The notes beneath the pieces were generated by a model. It saw nothing but the letters and a program-made list of their open reading frames with translations. It was not told the origin of the DNA and did not search any database. Positions 18,852 to 30,050 of a stretch of 59,407 nucleotides of DNA are shown here, in pieces. Made by a program: the position numbers and the translations under genes. Each line of letters starts with the position of its first letter. The first letter of the stretch is position 1. The stretch spans positions 1 to 59,407 of the forward strand of contig JAPLQC010000084.1 in the NCBI GenBank assembly GCA_026399895.1, given 5' to 3'. The DNA comes from Burkholderiales bacterium. GTDB lineage: Bacteria > Pseudomonadota > Gammaproteobacteria > Burkholderiales > Burkholderiaceae_D.

Positions 18852-20504
18852 TCAAGCGGTCGGCAGCTTGTAATCTCGGTAGATCTCTCTAATTTTATTT
18901 TTCAAAATCTTACCAGTCGCGCCGAGTGGCAGCGCATCGGTAAACACCACATCATCGGGTGTCCACCACTTTGCGATCTTGCCTTCATAGAACGCCAACA
19001 ATTCTTCGCGAGTGAGTTCCATGCCGGGTTTCTTCACCACCACCAGCAAGGGGCGCTCATCCCATTTCGGGGGATACACGCCAATGCAGGCCGCTTGAAT
19101 GAACGCCGGATGCGCCACCGCAATGTTTTCCAGATCAATCGAACCGATCCATTCACCGCCCGACTTGATCACATCCTTACTGCGGTCAGTAATTTGCAGG
19201 TAGCCCTCGGGGTCGATCACCGCGACATCGCCGGTCGGGAACCAGCCATCCTGCAGCACATCCCCGCCCTCGCTCTTGAAATAGCCAGATACCACCCACG
19301 GACCACGAACCAGCAAATTGCCATACGTGGTGCCATCCCAGGGCAGTTCTTTACCATCGTCATCGACAATCTTCATATCAACGCCGTAGATGACGCGGCC
19401 TTGTTTTTCCAGTTTGGATTGTTGATCAGCCTCTGACAATTTCTGGTGGTGACTGAGCAAGGTACCGGCCGTGCCCAGCGGCGACATTTCGGTCATGCCC
19501 CAGGCATGAACGACTTCGACGCCGTACTCGCCCCGCAGGGTTTTCATCATCGCTGGCGGACATGCCGAGCCGCCAATCACGGTGCGCTTGAAACTCGAAA
19601 ACTTCAGCTGGTTCTGCGCCATATAGGTCAGCAAACCAAGCCAGACCGTGGGCACACCGGCCGAGAAAGTCACCTGTTCTTGCTCGAATAACTCATGCAG
19701 CGATTTGCCATCCAGCGCTGGGCCGGGGAAGACCATTTTTGCGCCATTCAACATCACCGAGTAAGGCAAACCCCAGGCATTAACATGGAACATCGGTACC
19801 ACCGGCAACACCACGTCGCGCGCTGACACGTTCAGCGCATCCGGCATCGATGAAGCATAGGAATGCAGGAGGGTCGATCGGTGCGAGTACAAGGCGCCTT
19901 TCGGATTACCAGTTGTGCCCGAGGTATAGCAAAGGCTGGAGGCCGAGTTTTCATCGAATAGCGGCCATTCGTAATCATCAGACTCGGCTGCTATCAGGTC
20001 TTCGTAACACATCAGATTGGGAATCTTGTCGGAGGCCGGCAGACTCGCACGGTCGCACAGCGCGATAAAGCCCTTGATGGTTTTACACAGTGGTGCAGCT
20101 GCTTCGATAATCGGCGTAAAACTCAGATCAAACAGCAAATACTGGTCTTCTGCATGGTTGGCGATATATCCAATTTGCTCCGGATGCAGCCGCGGGTTAA
20201 TGGTGTGAAGTACCGCGCCCATACCGGAGACACCGTAATAAGCCTCTAAATGACGATAACCGTTCCAGGCCAGCGTCGCGATGCGGTCACCCATGCCGAC
20301 ACCCAGGCGTGTTAGCGCATTAGCGAGTTGGCGCGAACGACGATGACAATCGCGGTAGGTGTAGCGATGCACGTCACCTTCAACCCGGCGCGAGACAATC
20401 TCGACATCGCTGTAGTAGCGGTCAGCATGTTGAATTAGCGATGAAATCAGCAGCGGCTGGCTCATCATGCGGCCCATCAGCGGGCTTTGCGGGTACTGCG
20501 CCAT
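18852..20504 (-). CDS. Acyl-CoA ligase, AMP-binding family (long-chain/DmdB-like)
   Basis: 550 residues from the ATG at 20504 (GGAG 7 bases upstream); an in-frame extension to 20588 is unlikely. The adenylation motifs are clear: [19 protein letters not shown] (P-loop), [32 protein letters not shown] and the C-terminal lysine motif [15 protein letters not shown]. The length and N-terminus ([19 protein letters not shown]) resemble the 3-(methylthio)propionyl-CoA/long-chain ligase branch. It activates a carboxylic acid with ATP and CoA; chain-length preference is not readable here. It is divergent from selO across 193 bp. Confidence 0.9.
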   Translation of the reverse strand: MAQYPQSPLMGRMMSQPLLISSLIQHADRYYSDVEIVSRRVEGDVHRYTYRDCHRRSRQLANALTRLGVGMGDRIATLAWNGYRHLEAYYGVSGMGAVLHTINPRLHPEQIGYIANHAEDQYLLFDLSFTPIIEAAAPLCKTIKGFIALCDRASLPASDKIPNLMCYEDLIAAESDDYEWPLFDENSASSLCYTSGTTGNPKGALYSHRSTLLHSYASSMPDALNVSARDVVLPVVPMFHVNAWGLPYSVMLNGAKMVFPGPALDGKSLHELFEQEQVTFSAGVPTVWLGLLTYMAQNQLKFSSFKRTVIGGSACPPAMMKTLRGEYGVEVVHAWGMTEMSPLGTAGTLLSHHQKLSEADQQSKLEKQGRVIYGVDMKIVDDDGKELPWDGTTYGNLLVRGPWVVSGYFKSEGGDVLQDGWFPTGDVAVIDPEGYLQITDRSKDVIKSGGEWIGSIDLENIAVAHPAFIQAACIGVYPPKWDERPLLVVVKKPGMELTREELLAFYEGKIAKWWTPDDVVFTDALPLGATGKILKNKIREIYRDYKLPTA

Positions 20505-20697
20505 GGTGTCTCCGAAACGATAATTCTTATTAGGACTCGGATTTTTGTGCGCCGCATAAGCCGCCGTCAATTGATTTCCATCTTGCAACGCAGCACATGC
20601 CCGAGATTCGGCGACCCCGGCCTCGGTGCGCTTGGCGGCCTTCTGTCACAATGGCGCACCATTGCTAAGCGCCCGCCTTGGGCCAGCCACTACCGCG

Positions 20698-22203
20698 ATG
20701 AATTCGCCCGAGCATCCAAGTCATTTCCGCTACACGCTGTCCGAGCTGCCGCTGACGAACCGTTTCGCCAGCCTGCCACCGGCTTTCCATACCCGGCTCA
20801 GCGCCACGCCGCTGCCCGCGCCCTACCTGGTGTGCGGTAGTGAGGCGGCTGCCGATTTGATCGGACTTGATCCCGAGGCCTTCGATAGCGCGAGCTTTGT
20901 TGAGGTTTTCAGCGGAAACGCCGAGCTGCCCGGCTCAATGCCCCTGTCTGGGGTCTACTCCGGGCATCAGTTCGGGGTGTGGGCCGGTCAACTGGGGGAC
21001 GGACGCGCCATTCTGCTGGGTGAAGCACCCGCGCCGCATTCGCCCACCGGCAGTATGGAGCTGCAACTAAAAGGTGCCGGCAAAACGCCCTACTCGCGCA
21101 TGGCTGACGGCCGTGCCGTATTGCGCTCATCGATTCGAGAGTTCTTGTGCTCAGAAGCGATTGCTGCGCTCGGTATCCCCGGTACCCGCGCCTTGTGCGT
21201 GATTGGCTCGGATCAGCCGGTGATTCGCGAAACCGTCAAGACCGCTGCCGTGGTCACCCGCATGTCACCGAACTTCGTGCGCTTTGGGTCGTTCGAACAT
21301 TGGTTTTGGAACGAGCGGCATGATGAGTTGAAGATACTCGCCGACTATGTGATAGCGCACAGCTACCCGCACTTGGCGGATCACCCGCAGCCCTACCACG
21401 CCATGCTGCGTGAGGTCACGCAGCGTTCTGCCGAGTTAGTCGCGCAGTGGCAAGCGGTCGGTTTCATGCACGGCGTGCTCAATACCGACAATATGTCCAT
21501 CCTTGGCGAGACCCTGGACTACGGCCCGTTCGGTTTCATGGAGGCGTTCAACCCGCACCATATCTGCAATCACTCAGATCATCAGGGCCGATACGCTTAC
21601 CAGATGCAGCCGCGCATTGTTGAATGGAATTGCTACGCGCTGGGTCAGGCGATGCTGCCACTGATGGGTGATGTCGATACCGTCAAAGATGCGCTCACTG
21701 TTTACCAACCGACTTTCGAGAAGAAAATTGGCACCCTATGGCGTTCCAAACTCGGTTTGGAAACAATACAGGCCGATGACGATGCGCTGGTACGCGAGCT
21801 GTTAACCGTCATGGCCACAGGCCGTGTTGATTTTCCGGTATTTTTCCGTCGGCTTTCTAGCCTGAAGTGCGATGACCCTAGTGCAGATGCGCCGCTGCGT
21901 GATTTGTTTATCAATCGCGACGCATTCGATGCTTGGTTAGTAAAATATCGGTTGAGGCTACGTCTGGAGAATAGCGTTGACGAAGCGCGCAAAATCGCGA
22001 TGAACCGTGTCAACCCAAAATTTGTACTGCGCAATCACCTTGCTCAAGCAGCGATTGAAAAAGCGCAGCAAAAAGACTTTAGCGAAGTGAAACGATTGCA
22101 CCAGATCCTACAACGCCCGTTTGATGAGCAACCCGAGCATGAAGCCTATGCCGGCCTACCGCCGGATTGGGCAGCGAGCATCAGCGTTAGTTGCTCTTCT
22201 TGA
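20698..22203 (+). CDS. selO: SelO (YdiU) protein adenylyltransferase
   Basis: 501 residues from the ATG at 20698, which gives the standard N-terminus ([21 protein letters not shown]). An earlier in-frame start at 20626 would add non-conserved residues. SelO is a pseudokinase that transfers AMP from ATP to Ser/Thr/Tyr of target proteins. Visible blocks are [51 protein letters not shown] and [19 protein letters not shown]. The protein ends Cys-Ser-Ser: the antepenultimate Cys is where eukaryotic SELENOO carries selenocysteine. First gene of a five-gene conserved run ending in ppiC. Confidence 0.95.
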   Translation: MNSPEHPSHFRYTLSELPLTNRFASLPPAFHTRLSATPLPAPYLVCGSEAAADLIGLDPEAFDSASFVEVFSGNAELPGSMPLSGVYSGHQFGVWAGQLGDGRAILLGEAPAPHSPTGSMELQLKGAGKTPYSRMADGRAVLRSSIREFLCSEAIAALGIPGTRALCVIGSDQPVIRETVKTAAVVTRMSPNFVRFGSFEHWFWNERHDELKILADYVIAHSYPHLADHPQPYHAMLREVTQRSAELVAQWQAVGFMHGVLNTDNMSILGETLDYGPFGFMEAFNPHHICNHSDHQGRYAYQMQPRIVEWNCYALGQAMLPLMGDVDTVKDALTVYQPTFEKKIGTLWRSKLGLETIQADDDALVRELLTVMATGRVDFPVFFRRLSSLKCDDPSADAPLRDLFINRDAFDAWLVKYRLRLRLENSVDEARKIAMNRVNPKFVLRNHLAQAAIEKAQQKDFSEVKRLHQILQRPFDEQPEHEAYAGLPPDWAASISVSCSS

Positions 22204-22227
22204 AACAGCAAAGTTGAATTCAGACTG

Positions 22228-22629
22228 ATGGAAACCAAAAAACTTATTCGTTCTGACGCCGAGTGGCGCGAGCAGCTGGAGCCGCTCTCCTATGAAGTGA
22301 CGCGTCATGCTGCCACCGAGCGCGCTTTCACCGGACGCTATTGGGATCACCACGAAGCCGGTGTTTATCATTGCGTTTGCTGCACTACGCCTTTGTTTAC
22401 CTCGGATACCAAGTTTGATTCCGGCTGTGGCTGGCCCAGTTATTTCGAGGCGATTGATCCTGCCAATGTCGCCGAGCGTGTAGATCGCAGCCACGGCATG
22501 ATTCGTACTGAAATTCTGTGCAAGGTCTGTGATGCGCACTTGGGTCATGTGTTCCCCGATGGCCCGAAACCAACCGGTTTGCGTTACTGCATTAATTCAG
22601 CGGCGCTGACGTTCACGCCCAACCCCTGA
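22228..22629 (+). CDS. msrB: Peptide-methionine (R)-S-oxide reductase MsrB
   Basis: 133 residues, normal for the family. It reduces the R-epimer of methionine sulfoxide in oxidised proteins. Two CxxC zinc pairs are present (YHCVCC and [14 protein letters not shown]), plus the motif DSGCGWPSY and the catalytic Cys in [11 protein letters not shown] near residue 121. There is no signal peptide, so it acts in the cytoplasm. It lies 24 bp after selO; both relate to oxidative stress. Confidence 0.97.
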   Translation: METKKLIRSDAEWREQLEPLSYEVTRHAATERAFTGRYWDHHEAGVYHCVCCTTPLFTSDTKFDSGCGWPSYFEAIDPANVAERVDRSHGMIRTEILCKVCDAHLGHVFPDGPKPTGLRYCINSAALTFTPNP

Positions 22630-22639
22630 GCCTACTCCC

Positions 22640-23260
22640 ATGAAACTGTTGTTCGACCTATTCCCGGTCATTCTATTTTTCGCGGTCTTCAAACTCGCCG
22701 GCGCCCAGCCCGACGCGGCGCAAGCATTCGCGGCGCAGTACCTTATGTTTTTAGTGGCCGATGGCGAGATCACTGCTAAACAGGCACCGATCCTGCTCGC
22801 CACCGCAGTCGCCATTCTCGCGACCTTGGGCCAAGTGCTTTGGTTACTGCTACGACGCCGTCATGTTGACACCATGCTATGGGTATCGCTGGTGATTATT
22901 GTGGTGTTTGGCGGTGCAACGATTTACTTCCACGACGAGATGTTCATCAAGTGGAAACCTACCGTGCTGTACTGGTGCTTTGCACTGGCACTGGTGGGTG
23001 CGCAGCTGTTGATGCGCAAGAACCTGATTCGCTCGTTGATGGGTAAGCAAATGAGCCTGCCAGACCCGGTGTGGGACAAACTCAATCTGGCCTGGAGTGC
23101 GTTTTTTGCGGCGATGGGCGCCTTGAATCTGTATATCGCCTTTAATTTTCCGCTGGAATTGTGGGTCAATTTCAAGATGTTTGGCTTCATCGCACTGATG
23201 ATTGCCTTTGTGATCGCACAAACTGTTTATCTGTCGCGCTATTTGAAAGAACCTGAATGA
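22640..23260 (+). CDS. yciB: YciB/IspZ inner-membrane septation protein
   Basis: 206 residues with about five hydrophobic segments and the family N-terminus [18 protein letters not shown]. Further family blocks are [18 protein letters not shown] and [20 protein letters not shown]. The protein is an inner-membrane protein linked to cell-envelope maintenance and septation (septation protein A). Its stop overlaps the bolA start (ATGA), so the two are coupled. The length is slightly above the 180-residue E. coli form because of an insertion between the first helices. Confidence 0.94.
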   Translation: MKLLFDLFPVILFFAVFKLAGAQPDAAQAFAAQYLMFLVADGEITAKQAPILLATAVAILATLGQVLWLLLRRRHVDTMLWVSLVIIVVFGGATIYFHDEMFIKWKPTVLYWCFALALVGAQLLMRKNLIRSLMGKQMSLPDPVWDKLNLAWSAFFAAMGALNLYIAFNFPLELWVNFKMFGFIALMIAFVIAQTVYLSRYLKEPE

Positions 23261-23532
23261 ATCGCATTGAACGTATCCAAGCGCTGCTGCAATCGGCACT
23301 TACGCCCGCTGAGTGTGTGGTGGACGATGAGTCGCATCTGCACGCCGGACACGCCGGCGCGGCCTCGGGTGGCGGCCATTACCGGTTGCGGCTAGTCTCG
23401 GCCCACTTTGAGGGTTTGAGCAAAGTGGCAAGACACCGTCTGGTGTATGATGCGCTGCAGGAGATGATGCGGCAGGAAATCCACGCTTTAGCGATGACCC
23501 TACTCACTCCCGGCGAAGCAGCAAGCGGCTGA
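23257..23532 (+). CDS. BolA family protein
   Basis: 91 residues. The BolA fold is visible: an N-terminal helix ([20 protein letters not shown]), the [11 protein letters not shown] segment, then [28 protein letters not shown] and [11 protein letters not shown]. BolA proteins bind monothiol glutaredoxins and [2Fe-2S] clusters and affect morphology and stress responses. It is coupled to yciB by a 4-base overlap and is followed 45 bp later by ppiC, the same order as in other betaproteobacteria. Confidence 0.93.
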   Translation: MNRIERIQALLQSALTPAECVVDDESHLHAGHAGAASGGGHYRLRLVSAHFEGLSKVARHRLVYDALQEMMRQEIHALAMTLLTPGEAASG

Positions 23533-23577
23533 TGCCGACCGGCCCCAGCTCATTTTCAACCACGCAAACCTACCCCA

Positions 23578-24357
23578 ATGAAGAATATGAACACCTTACG
23601 GCTGCTGGCCGTTATCGCGTCTGCAGTTGTGCTTCCTGCGTCCGCGCAAAATCTTGCCATCGTTAACGGCAAAGCCATCCCATCTTCGCGCGTTGAAGCC
23701 ATGGTCAAACAAATGGTGCAGCAGGGTCAGAAAGATTCGCCCGAGATGCGCTCGATGATCAAGGATGAACTGATCAATCGCGAAATCCTCGCGCAAGAAG
23801 CCGATCGTCAAGGCGTATCTGCGCGCCCTGAGATAAAGAACCAAGTGGATCTGGCAAGACAATCCATCGTGATCCGTGCACTGGCACAAGAATTCATCGC
23901 CAAAAATCCTGTTAAGGACGACGAGATGAAGGCCGAGTACGACAAGTTAAAATCACAATCGCAGGGCAAGGAGTATCGTGCGCGCCATATCCTGGTCGAG
24001 AAAGAAGACGAGGCTAAGGCGATCATCACCAAGCTTAAAGGTGGCGGCAAGTTTGAAGAACTCGCTGCGCAATCCAAAGATACTGGCTCAGCTGCACAAG
24101 GCGGTGATTTGGGCTGGGCGCCTGCTGATGCCTTCGTCAAGCCTTTCTCCGATGCCATGATTGCTCTGAAAGCCGGTGAATACACTCAGGCACCCGTGCA
24201 GACGCAGTTCGGTTTTCACGTGATCAAACTCGAAGAATCGCGTGATGCGCAGCTGCCGAGCTTCGACGAAGTTAAGCCACAGATCGCCGAGTCGCTGCAA
24301 CAGCGTAAGCTGCAGCAGTTTCAGCTAGATCTGAAGAAGAAGGCGAAGATCCAGTAA
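23578..24357 (+). CDS. Periplasmic parvulin-type peptidyl-prolyl isomerase
   Basis: 259 residues. The signal peptide ends LPASAQ. A SurA-N-like chaperone helix region follows (residues about 20-125). The PpiC parvulin domain runs from about 130 to 222 (YRARHILVEKEDEAKAII, GGKFEELAAQSKDTGSAAQG, GGDLGWAPADAFVKPF, TQFGFHVIKLEE). It helps fold outer-membrane and secreted proteins in the periplasm. A strong terminator follows 16 bp after the stop. Confidence 0.94.
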   Translation: MKNMNTLRLLAVIASAVVLPASAQNLAIVNGKAIPSSRVEAMVKQMVQQGQKDSPEMRSMIKDELINREILAQEADRQGVSARPEIKNQVDLARQSIVIRALAQEFIAKNPVKDDEMKAEYDKLKSQSQGKEYRARHILVEKEDEAKAIITKLKGGGKFEELAAQSKDTGSAAQGGDLGWAPADAFVKPFSDAMIALKAGEYTQAPVQTQFGFHVIKLEESRDAQLPSFDEVKPQIAESLQQRKLQQFQLDLKKKAKIQ

Positions 24358-24373
24358 CGGATATCTCGCCAAT

Positions 24374-24404
24374 AAAAAAACGCTCCTTCGGGAGCGTTTT
24401 TTTT
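24374..24404. terminator. Bidirectional rho-independent terminator, ppiC / purL
   Basis: A 7-bp stem ACGCTCC / GGAGCGT with a TTCG tetraloop is flanked by seven A on the left and eight T on the right. It therefore ends transcription from ppiC (plus) and from purL (minus), whose stop codons lie on either side. Confidence 0.95.
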
Positions 24405-24446
24405 GAGTGCTGCCAACAGCAGTTGGCGACCTAAATTGACAGGCTA

Positions 24447-27400
24447 TCAATTGGCCCAGCGGCGAGCGTTGCGGAACATTCGCATCCAAGGGCTATCTTC
24501 ACCCCAGCCATCCGGGTGCCACGAATTAATCACGCTGCGGAATACCCGCTCTGGGTGCGGCATCATCACAGTGAAACGACCATCGGCGGTAGTTACCGAG
24601 GTAATGCCACCCGGTGAACCGTTGGGGTTGAGCGGATAGGTTTCGGTCGGCTGCCCACGGTTGTCGACAAAACGCAGCGCCGCCTGCACCGCTTGTTCAT
24701 TGCCGGTATGCGCGAAATTGGCAAAACCCTCACCATGTGAGACTGCAATCGGCGCCTGTGTACCGCGCATCTCTTTAAAGAAAATCGATGGCGAGTCCAA
24801 CACTTCGACCATGGCGAAGCGTGCCTCGAATTGCTCGGACACATTACGTGTGAACTTCGGCCAATGCTCCGCGCCCGGGATGATGGATTTCAAGCTACTC
24901 ATCATCTGGCAGCCGTTGCAGATACCAAGGCCAAAGCTGTCGCTACGCGCAAAAAATTTCGAGAACTGATCTAACAGCAAGGGGTTGAACAGAATAGTTT
25001 TCGACCAACCTTCGCCCGCCCCTAATACGTCACCGTAAGAGAAGCCACCCACTGCGATCAATCCCTTGAAATCTTTCAGATGCGCGCGGCCTGCAATCAG
25101 GTCGCTCATGTGCACATCAACCGCTTCGAAGCCGGCCTTGTGCATCACATACGCGGTCTCGACGTGCGAGTTGACGCCCTGCTCACGCAAAATCGCAATT
25201 CTTGGGCGAACGCCGCTGGCGATGTAGGGCGCTGCGATATCCTCGGCCATGTCGAAACTGATTTTTGGCGAGATGCCAGGATCGGTCTCGTCGAGTAGGC
25301 GGTCATACTCGGCATCGGCGCAGGCGGGATTGTCACGCAGGCGAGCGATACGCCAGCTCGTCTCGCTCCAGTAGCGATGCAGTACCGAGCGCGCTTGTTG
25401 ATAAATCACTTTAGCGTCACGCGTGAACTCGATCACATGACGATCATTCAGTTTGCCGATGATATGGCTGCACGCGCCAAGGCCATGCTCGCGCAAGACA
25501 TTCATCGCCTCAGATTTTTGTTCTGCGCGTACTTGAATCACCGCGCCAAGTTCTTCCGCAAATAAAGCGTGCAAAGTCAGATCATTACGGCGCACATCGA
25601 CCTGACTCGCCCAGTTTTTAGAATCACCCCAGTCACTGGCATGCTCGCCTTCAGTCACCAGAATATCCAGATTCACCGTAATGCCTGCGCGCCCGGCAAA
25701 GGCCATTTCGCACAGTGTCGCAAACAGACCGCCATCTGAGCGGTCGTGATACGCCAGAAGCATCTGCTGCTGGTTCAGCTGCTGAATCGCTTCAAAAAAG
25801 TGACGCAGATCATCCGCGCTGTCGACATCCGGCACGTGGTCACCGAGCTGCTGCATCACCTGCGCTAGCGCTGACGCTGCCATACGGTTCTTGCCGCGAC
25901 CGAGGTCAATCAAAATGAGGGCGGTATCACCAAGGTCGGTACGCAGCTGCGGCGTAAGGGTGGCGCGCACATCGCTCACCGGCGCAAAGGCAGACACAAT
26001 CAGCGACACCGGTGAGATGACAGCCTTATCGCCTGCTTCATCTTTCCAAGTGGTGCGCATCGATAAAGAATCTTTACCGACCGGAATCGACAAGCCCAGC
26101 GCCGGGCACAGTTCCATACCCACAGCTTTTACCGTGTCGAACAACGCCGCGTCTTGCCCGGGCTGCCCGCACGCGGCCATCCAGTTGGCAGAAAGCTTGA
26201 TATCAGTGATCTGAGTAATTGCGGCAGCCGCGATATTGGTCAGCGCCTCACCCACGGCCATACGGCCAGACGCAGGCGCATCCAGTACGGCCAGCGGTGT
26301 GCGCTCGCCCATCGCCATGGCCTCACCCAGATAGCCTTCATGGCTCATGGTGGTCACGGCACAGTCTGCGACCGGTACTTGCCAAGGGCCGACCATTTGA
26401 TCACGCACGGTATGCGCGCCAACAGAACGATCGCCGATCGTGATCAGGAAGGATTTGTCAGCCACCGCCGGCAGCTTCAGCACGCGCTCAGCGGCTTGCT
26501 CCAGCGTGATATCGGTCAGGTCCAGCGCCGGTGCTGTGCGCTGCTGGCGTTTTACATCACGATGCATTTTGGGTGGTTTGCCGAGCAGCACATCCATCGG
26601 CATATCCACCGGCGTGTTGTCATGCTGAGGGTCGATCACCCGCAGCTGTCGCTCTTCAGTAGCGGTACCCACCACTGCAAACGGACAACGCTCACGTTCA
26701 CACAATGCGCTAAACAGCGGCAAGCTCTCCGGCGCAATCGCCATCACATAGCGTTCTTGTGATTCATTGCTCCAGATTTCTTTCGGTGCGAGGCCGCTTT
26801 CTTCCAGCGGTACTTTACGCAAATCGAACAAGGCACCGCGCCCCGCATCATTCGTCAGCTCTGGAAAGGCATTGGATAAACCACCCGCACCAACATCATG
26901 AATCGACAATACGGGATTGTGCTCACCCATCGCCCAGCAGGCGTTGATCACTTCTTGTGCGCGTCGTTGAATCTCTGGGTTACCACGTTGTACCGAATCA
27001 AAATCCAGATCCGCGGTGTTGGTACCCGTTGCCATCGACGATGCAGCGCCACCACCCATGCCAATCCGCATGCCAGGGCCGCCGAGCTGTACCAACAAAC
27101 TACCGACCGGCAGCGGGTTTTTATGAGTATGCAGCGATGATATATTGCCCAGACCGCCCGCAATCATGATGGGCTTGTGATAACCGTAAACGGTACCCGC
27201 TACGTTCTGTTCGTAGCTACGGAAGTAACCCGTGAGGTTCGGGCGACCGAATTCATTGTTGAAGGCTGCGCCACCCAGCGGGCCGTCGATCATGATCTGC
27301 AAGGGCGAGGCGATGCGCTCAGGCTTGCCAGTAATCGACGAGTCACCATGACCCGTGCGCTGATCCGCTGCTTGTGTGACATCGCGCGCGTTTTCCCATG

Positions 27401-28463
27401 GCTGTACCGCATGGGTGATCATCAAATTCGATACGCTGAAACCGCTCAGACCTGCCTTTGGCTTGGCGCCTCGACCCGTCGCACCCTCATCACGAATCTC
27501 GCCACCCGAACCGGTTGAGGCACCGGGAAACGGTGAGATAGCGGTCGGATGGTTGTGCGTCTCGACCTTCATCAGGATATGCGTTAATTCCTCCGATGGC
27601 AGATACGTCATGCCCTGATCGGCACGGGGGTAGAACCGCATCGCCTGCGCGCCTTCGATAATCGAGGCATTGTCGGCATATGCAACGACGGTGCCTTTAG
27701 GCTGCTGCTGATGAGTATTCTTGATCATCGAAAACAGCGAGCGCTGCTGCGGCTCGCCATCGATGGTCCAATCGGCATTAAAAATTTTGTGGCGGCAGTG
27801 CTCGCTATTCGCTTGGGCGAACATCATCAGCTCGACGTCGGTCGGATTACGGCCGGCGTGATTAAACGCATCGAGCAAGTAATCGATCTCATCGTCCGAC
27901 AAGGCAAGGCCGAGCGTCTGGTTGGCATCTATCAGCGCGCCGCGACCACCAGCAATGATGTCGATAAACGCCAGTGGCTGCGGTGCCAGCTCTTGAAACA
28001 GTGGCTGCGCCTGATCGGGGCTGCGAACAACCGTTTCGGTCATGCGGTCGTGCAACAGCGCAGCGATGGCGTTAGCCTTTTGAGCGTCGAGTTGTTTGGC
28101 CTTGCCCAGCAGACCGGTTTTCAGCTGCACGCCGTAAGCAATACCGCGCTCGATACGGTGGATCTGCGCCATGCCGCAGTTATGGGCAATATCAGTTGCC
28201 TTACTCGCCCATGGGGAGATGGTGCCAAAGCGTGGCAGCACAATGAACTGCTCGCCGTCGATTTGCCCCTCGAAAGGCTCGCCATAAGTCAGCATGGCCG
28301 TCAGCCGCTGGGTGTCTTGCTCACTGAGCGCGCTGGCGCTATCAACGAAATGCAGGAAACGCCCACTGATGCCCGTAATTGCCGGCTCAAACTCTTTCAG
28401 TTGTGCTAACAGACGTTGAATACGAAACGCGGACAGGGCATTGGCGCCCGGGAGGATGAGCAT
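24447..28463 (-). CDS. purL: Phosphoribosylformylglycinamidine synthase PurL
   Basis: 1,338 residues, the large single-chain form of proteobacteria. It converts FGAR to FGAM with glutamine and ATP in purine synthesis. The N-terminus [19 protein letters not shown] is standard. The synthetase domain has [37 protein letters not shown] and [15 protein letters not shown]. The C-terminal class-I glutamine amidotransferase domain has the nucleophile Cys in [11 protein letters not shown] (near residue 1182) and PHPERVFR with the catalytic His/Glu. All expected parts are intact. Confidence 0.98.
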   Translation of the reverse strand: MLILPGANALSAFRIQRLLAQLKEFEPAITGISGRFLHFVDSASALSEQDTQRLTAMLTYGEPFEGQIDGEQFIVLPRFGTISPWASKATDIAHNCGMAQIHRIERGIAYGVQLKTGLLGKAKQLDAQKANAIAALLHDRMTETVVRSPDQAQPLFQELAPQPLAFIDIIAGGRGALIDANQTLGLALSDDEIDYLLDAFNHAGRNPTDVELMMFAQANSEHCRHKIFNADWTIDGEPQQRSLFSMIKNTHQQQPKGTVVAYADNASIIEGAQAMRFYPRADQGMTYLPSEELTHILMKVETHNHPTAISPFPGASTGSGGEIRDEGATGRGAKPKAGLSGFSVSNLMITHAVQPWENARDVTQAADQRTGHGDSSITGKPERIASPLQIMIDGPLGGAAFNNEFGRPNLTGYFRSYEQNVAGTVYGYHKPIMIAGGLGNISSLHTHKNPLPVGSLLVQLGGPGMRIGMGGGAASSMATGTNTADLDFDSVQRGNPEIQRRAQEVINACWAMGEHNPVLSIHDVGAGGLSNAFPELTNDAGRGALFDLRKVPLEESGLAPKEIWSNESQERYVMAIAPESLPLFSALCERERCPFAVVGTATEERQLRVIDPQHDNTPVDMPMDVLLGKPPKMHRDVKRQQRTAPALDLTDITLEQAAERVLKLPAVADKSFLITIGDRSVGAHTVRDQMVGPWQVPVADCAVTTMSHEGYLGEAMAMGERTPLAVLDAPASGRMAVGEALTNIAAAAITQITDIKLSANWMAACGQPGQDAALFDTVKAVGMELCPALGLSIPVGKDSLSMRTTWKDEAGDKAVISPVSLIVSAFAPVSDVRATLTPQLRTDLGDTALILIDLGRGKNRMAASALAQVMQQLGDHVPDVDSADDLRHFFEAIQQLNQQQMLLAYHDRSDGGLFATLCEMAFAGRAGITVNLDILVTEGEHASDWGDSKNWASQVDVRRNDLTLHALFAEELGAVIQVRAEQKSEAMNVLREHGLGACSHIIGKLNDRHVIEFTRDAKVIYQQARSVLHRYWSETSWRIARLRDNPACADAEYDRLLDETDPGISPKISFDMAEDIAAPYIASGVRPRIAILREQGVNSHVETAYVMHKAGFEAVDVHMSDLIAGRAHLKDFKGLIAVGGFSYGDVLGAGEGWSKTILFNPLLLDQFSKFFARSDSFGLGICNGCQMMSSLKSIIPGAEHWPKFTRNVSEQFEARFAMVEVLDSPSIFFKEMRGTQAPIAVSHGEGFANFAHTGNEQAVQAALRFVDNRGQPTETYPLNPNGSPGGITSVTTADGRFTVMMPHPERVFRSVINSWHPDGWGEDSPWMRMFRNARRWAN

Positions 28464-28627
28464 GGCTGAGAAGGTGTATCGCGAGCGGCTAGACCGAGAA
28501 AATTCAGGGCCTTACGCGCGGGTGAATCGGATTCCAAAATTATACCTTGCCCACCCCCACTTAACGGCCGCCGCAGGCTTGCCCCAACATGCTATCTTGC
28601 CCACCCACTCGTTCAATCATGGTACCG

Positions 28628-29920
28628 ATGGATATCGCCTCGCTTAATGACCAGAACCGGTACGAACTCGTACATGCGAGTCTCGACCTCGCCGAGCAGT
28701 CTTCCTCGGTGTTTACCCGTATCTATCGTGACGAGGCACTCAAAGCCGCCGCCCACGCGGATGTGATGCGGATGTCCCGGCAGCCGCAGTCGGCGCTGGC
28801 GGGACTGCCGGTATCCGTCAAGGACTTACTTGATGTCGCGGGTGACACCACGATGGCGGGTTCTGTCGTGCTGGATGGCCATCCCGCAGCGGCGAGCGAC
28901 GCTACCGTGGTCGCGCGATTACGGAATGCCGGTGCTGCAATCATCGGCAAGACCAACATGACCGAGTTTGGTTTTTCCGGGGTGGGTGTTAATCCGCATT
29001 ACGGCACGCCGGCCAATCCTTTAGATGCCACCCGCATCACCGGCGGCTCTTCATCAGGCGCTGCGGCATCGGTGGGCGCTGGCATTTGTGTAGCAGCACT
29101 GGGGTCGGATACGGGCGGTTCAGTGCGTATCCCGGCAGCACTCTGTGGCTTGGTTGGGTTCAAACCCACCATGCAGCGGGTACCCACCACAGGCGCCCTC
29201 CCACTCGCGCCGGTGCTGGATTCGATCGGACCGATCGCACGCAATGTCGCTGATTGTTTGTTGGTCGATAGCCTGATCGCCGATCAAGCGCTGGCCCCCG
29301 ACGCCGTGTCTTTATCGGGCTTGAAGTTTGCAGTGCCCGAAGATTTGGTGATGGATGACATCGACGACACGGTGGCGCGGGCTTTCACCATGACTTTATC
29401 CAGGCTTTCTGCTGCTGGCGCAACCATGGTTGAAGTGCCGATGAAAATGTTTGGAGAGGCGCGCGATATCAATCGCTTTCCGCAAATCGAATCCTGGCGT
29501 TGGCATCACAAACTGTTAGCGACCCATGCAGATCAGTACGATTCACTGGTAGCAACGCGAATTCGCGCGGGCGAGAAATATACCGAACAAGATTTTCAGC
29601 GCTTATTGGCTGCGCGCAAAGACTGGATTGCGCGTGTCGAGCAAGCCTTGAGCGGGTTCGATGCGATGTTGATGCCAACCGTACCGATCGTCGCGCCGCG
29701 TACCGAGGCGCTGCTCGCCTCCGAAGAAACCTTCTTCGATGTGAATCGACTCCTGCTACGCAATCCCTCGCTAATCAATCTGCTCGATGGTTGTTCCTTG
29801 TCGCTACCCTGCCAACGTACAGGCGACTTGCCGGTCGGCCTGATGATCAGCGCGCCAGCGATGGCGGATGCGCGCGTTTTTTCTATTGGTCTCGCTATCG
29901 AGCAGATACTCTCCGACTAA
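28628..29920 (+). CDS. Amidase (amidase signature family, GatA-like)
   Basis: 430 residues from the ATG at 28628. ATGs at 28619 and 28589 are also in frame and none has a clear ribosome site, so the start is uncertain by up to 13 codons. The Ser-cisSer-Lys triad is present: Lys in LPVSVKDLLDVAG (near residue 65), Ser in ITGGSSSGAA (near 139) and the nucleophile Ser in GSDTGGSVRIP (near 163). No gatB or gatC is adjacent, and the C-terminus is shorter than true GatA, so it is more likely a stand-alone amidase than a tRNA amidotransferase subunit. The substrate is unknown. Confidence 0.88.
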   Translation: MDIASLNDQNRYELVHASLDLAEQSSSVFTRIYRDEALKAAAHADVMRMSRQPQSALAGLPVSVKDLLDVAGDTTMAGSVVLDGHPAAASDATVVARLRNAGAAIIGKTNMTEFGFSGVGVNPHYGTPANPLDATRITGGSSSGAAASVGAGICVAALGSDTGGSVRIPAALCGLVGFKPTMQRVPTTGALPLAPVLDSIGPIARNVADCLLVDSLIADQALAPDAVSLSGLKFAVPEDLVMDDIDDTVARAFTMTLSRLSAAGATMVEVPMKMFGEARDINRFPQIESWRWHHKLLATHADQYDSLVATRIRAGEKYTEQDFQRLLAARKDWIARVEQALSGFDAMLMPTVPIVAPRTEALLASEETFFDVNRLLLRNPSLINLLDGCSLSLPCQRTGDLPVGLMISAPAMADARVFSIGLAIEQILSD

Positions 29921-29961
29921 GCACATTCAGCAAAACAACGACTGATGTTGTGCCTTGTGAC

Positions 29962-30035
29962 TTGTACCTTGTCGGTTTTGCGTTGCGCCTAATGCTTTGT
30001 ACCTTATGGGTTGCGGATTTTCCGTTGCGCTTACT
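29962..30035. repeat. Imperfect direct duplication downstream of the amidase gene
   Basis: Two diverged copies of about 35 bp, both starting TTGTACCTT and both containing CCGTTGCGC or GCGTTGCGC (29962-29994 and 29998-30035), fill most of the 130-bp spacer between the convergent amidase and 290-residue genes. The copies are rich in G and T. No hairpin terminator is visible. Confidence 0.5.
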
Positions 30036-30050
30036 CGGGTTCCAACGCCG

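Noticed and set aside
28628..29920. GatA subunit of tRNA amidotransferase
   Set aside because: No gatB or gatC is adjacent and the C-terminus is short; a stand-alone amidase fits better.
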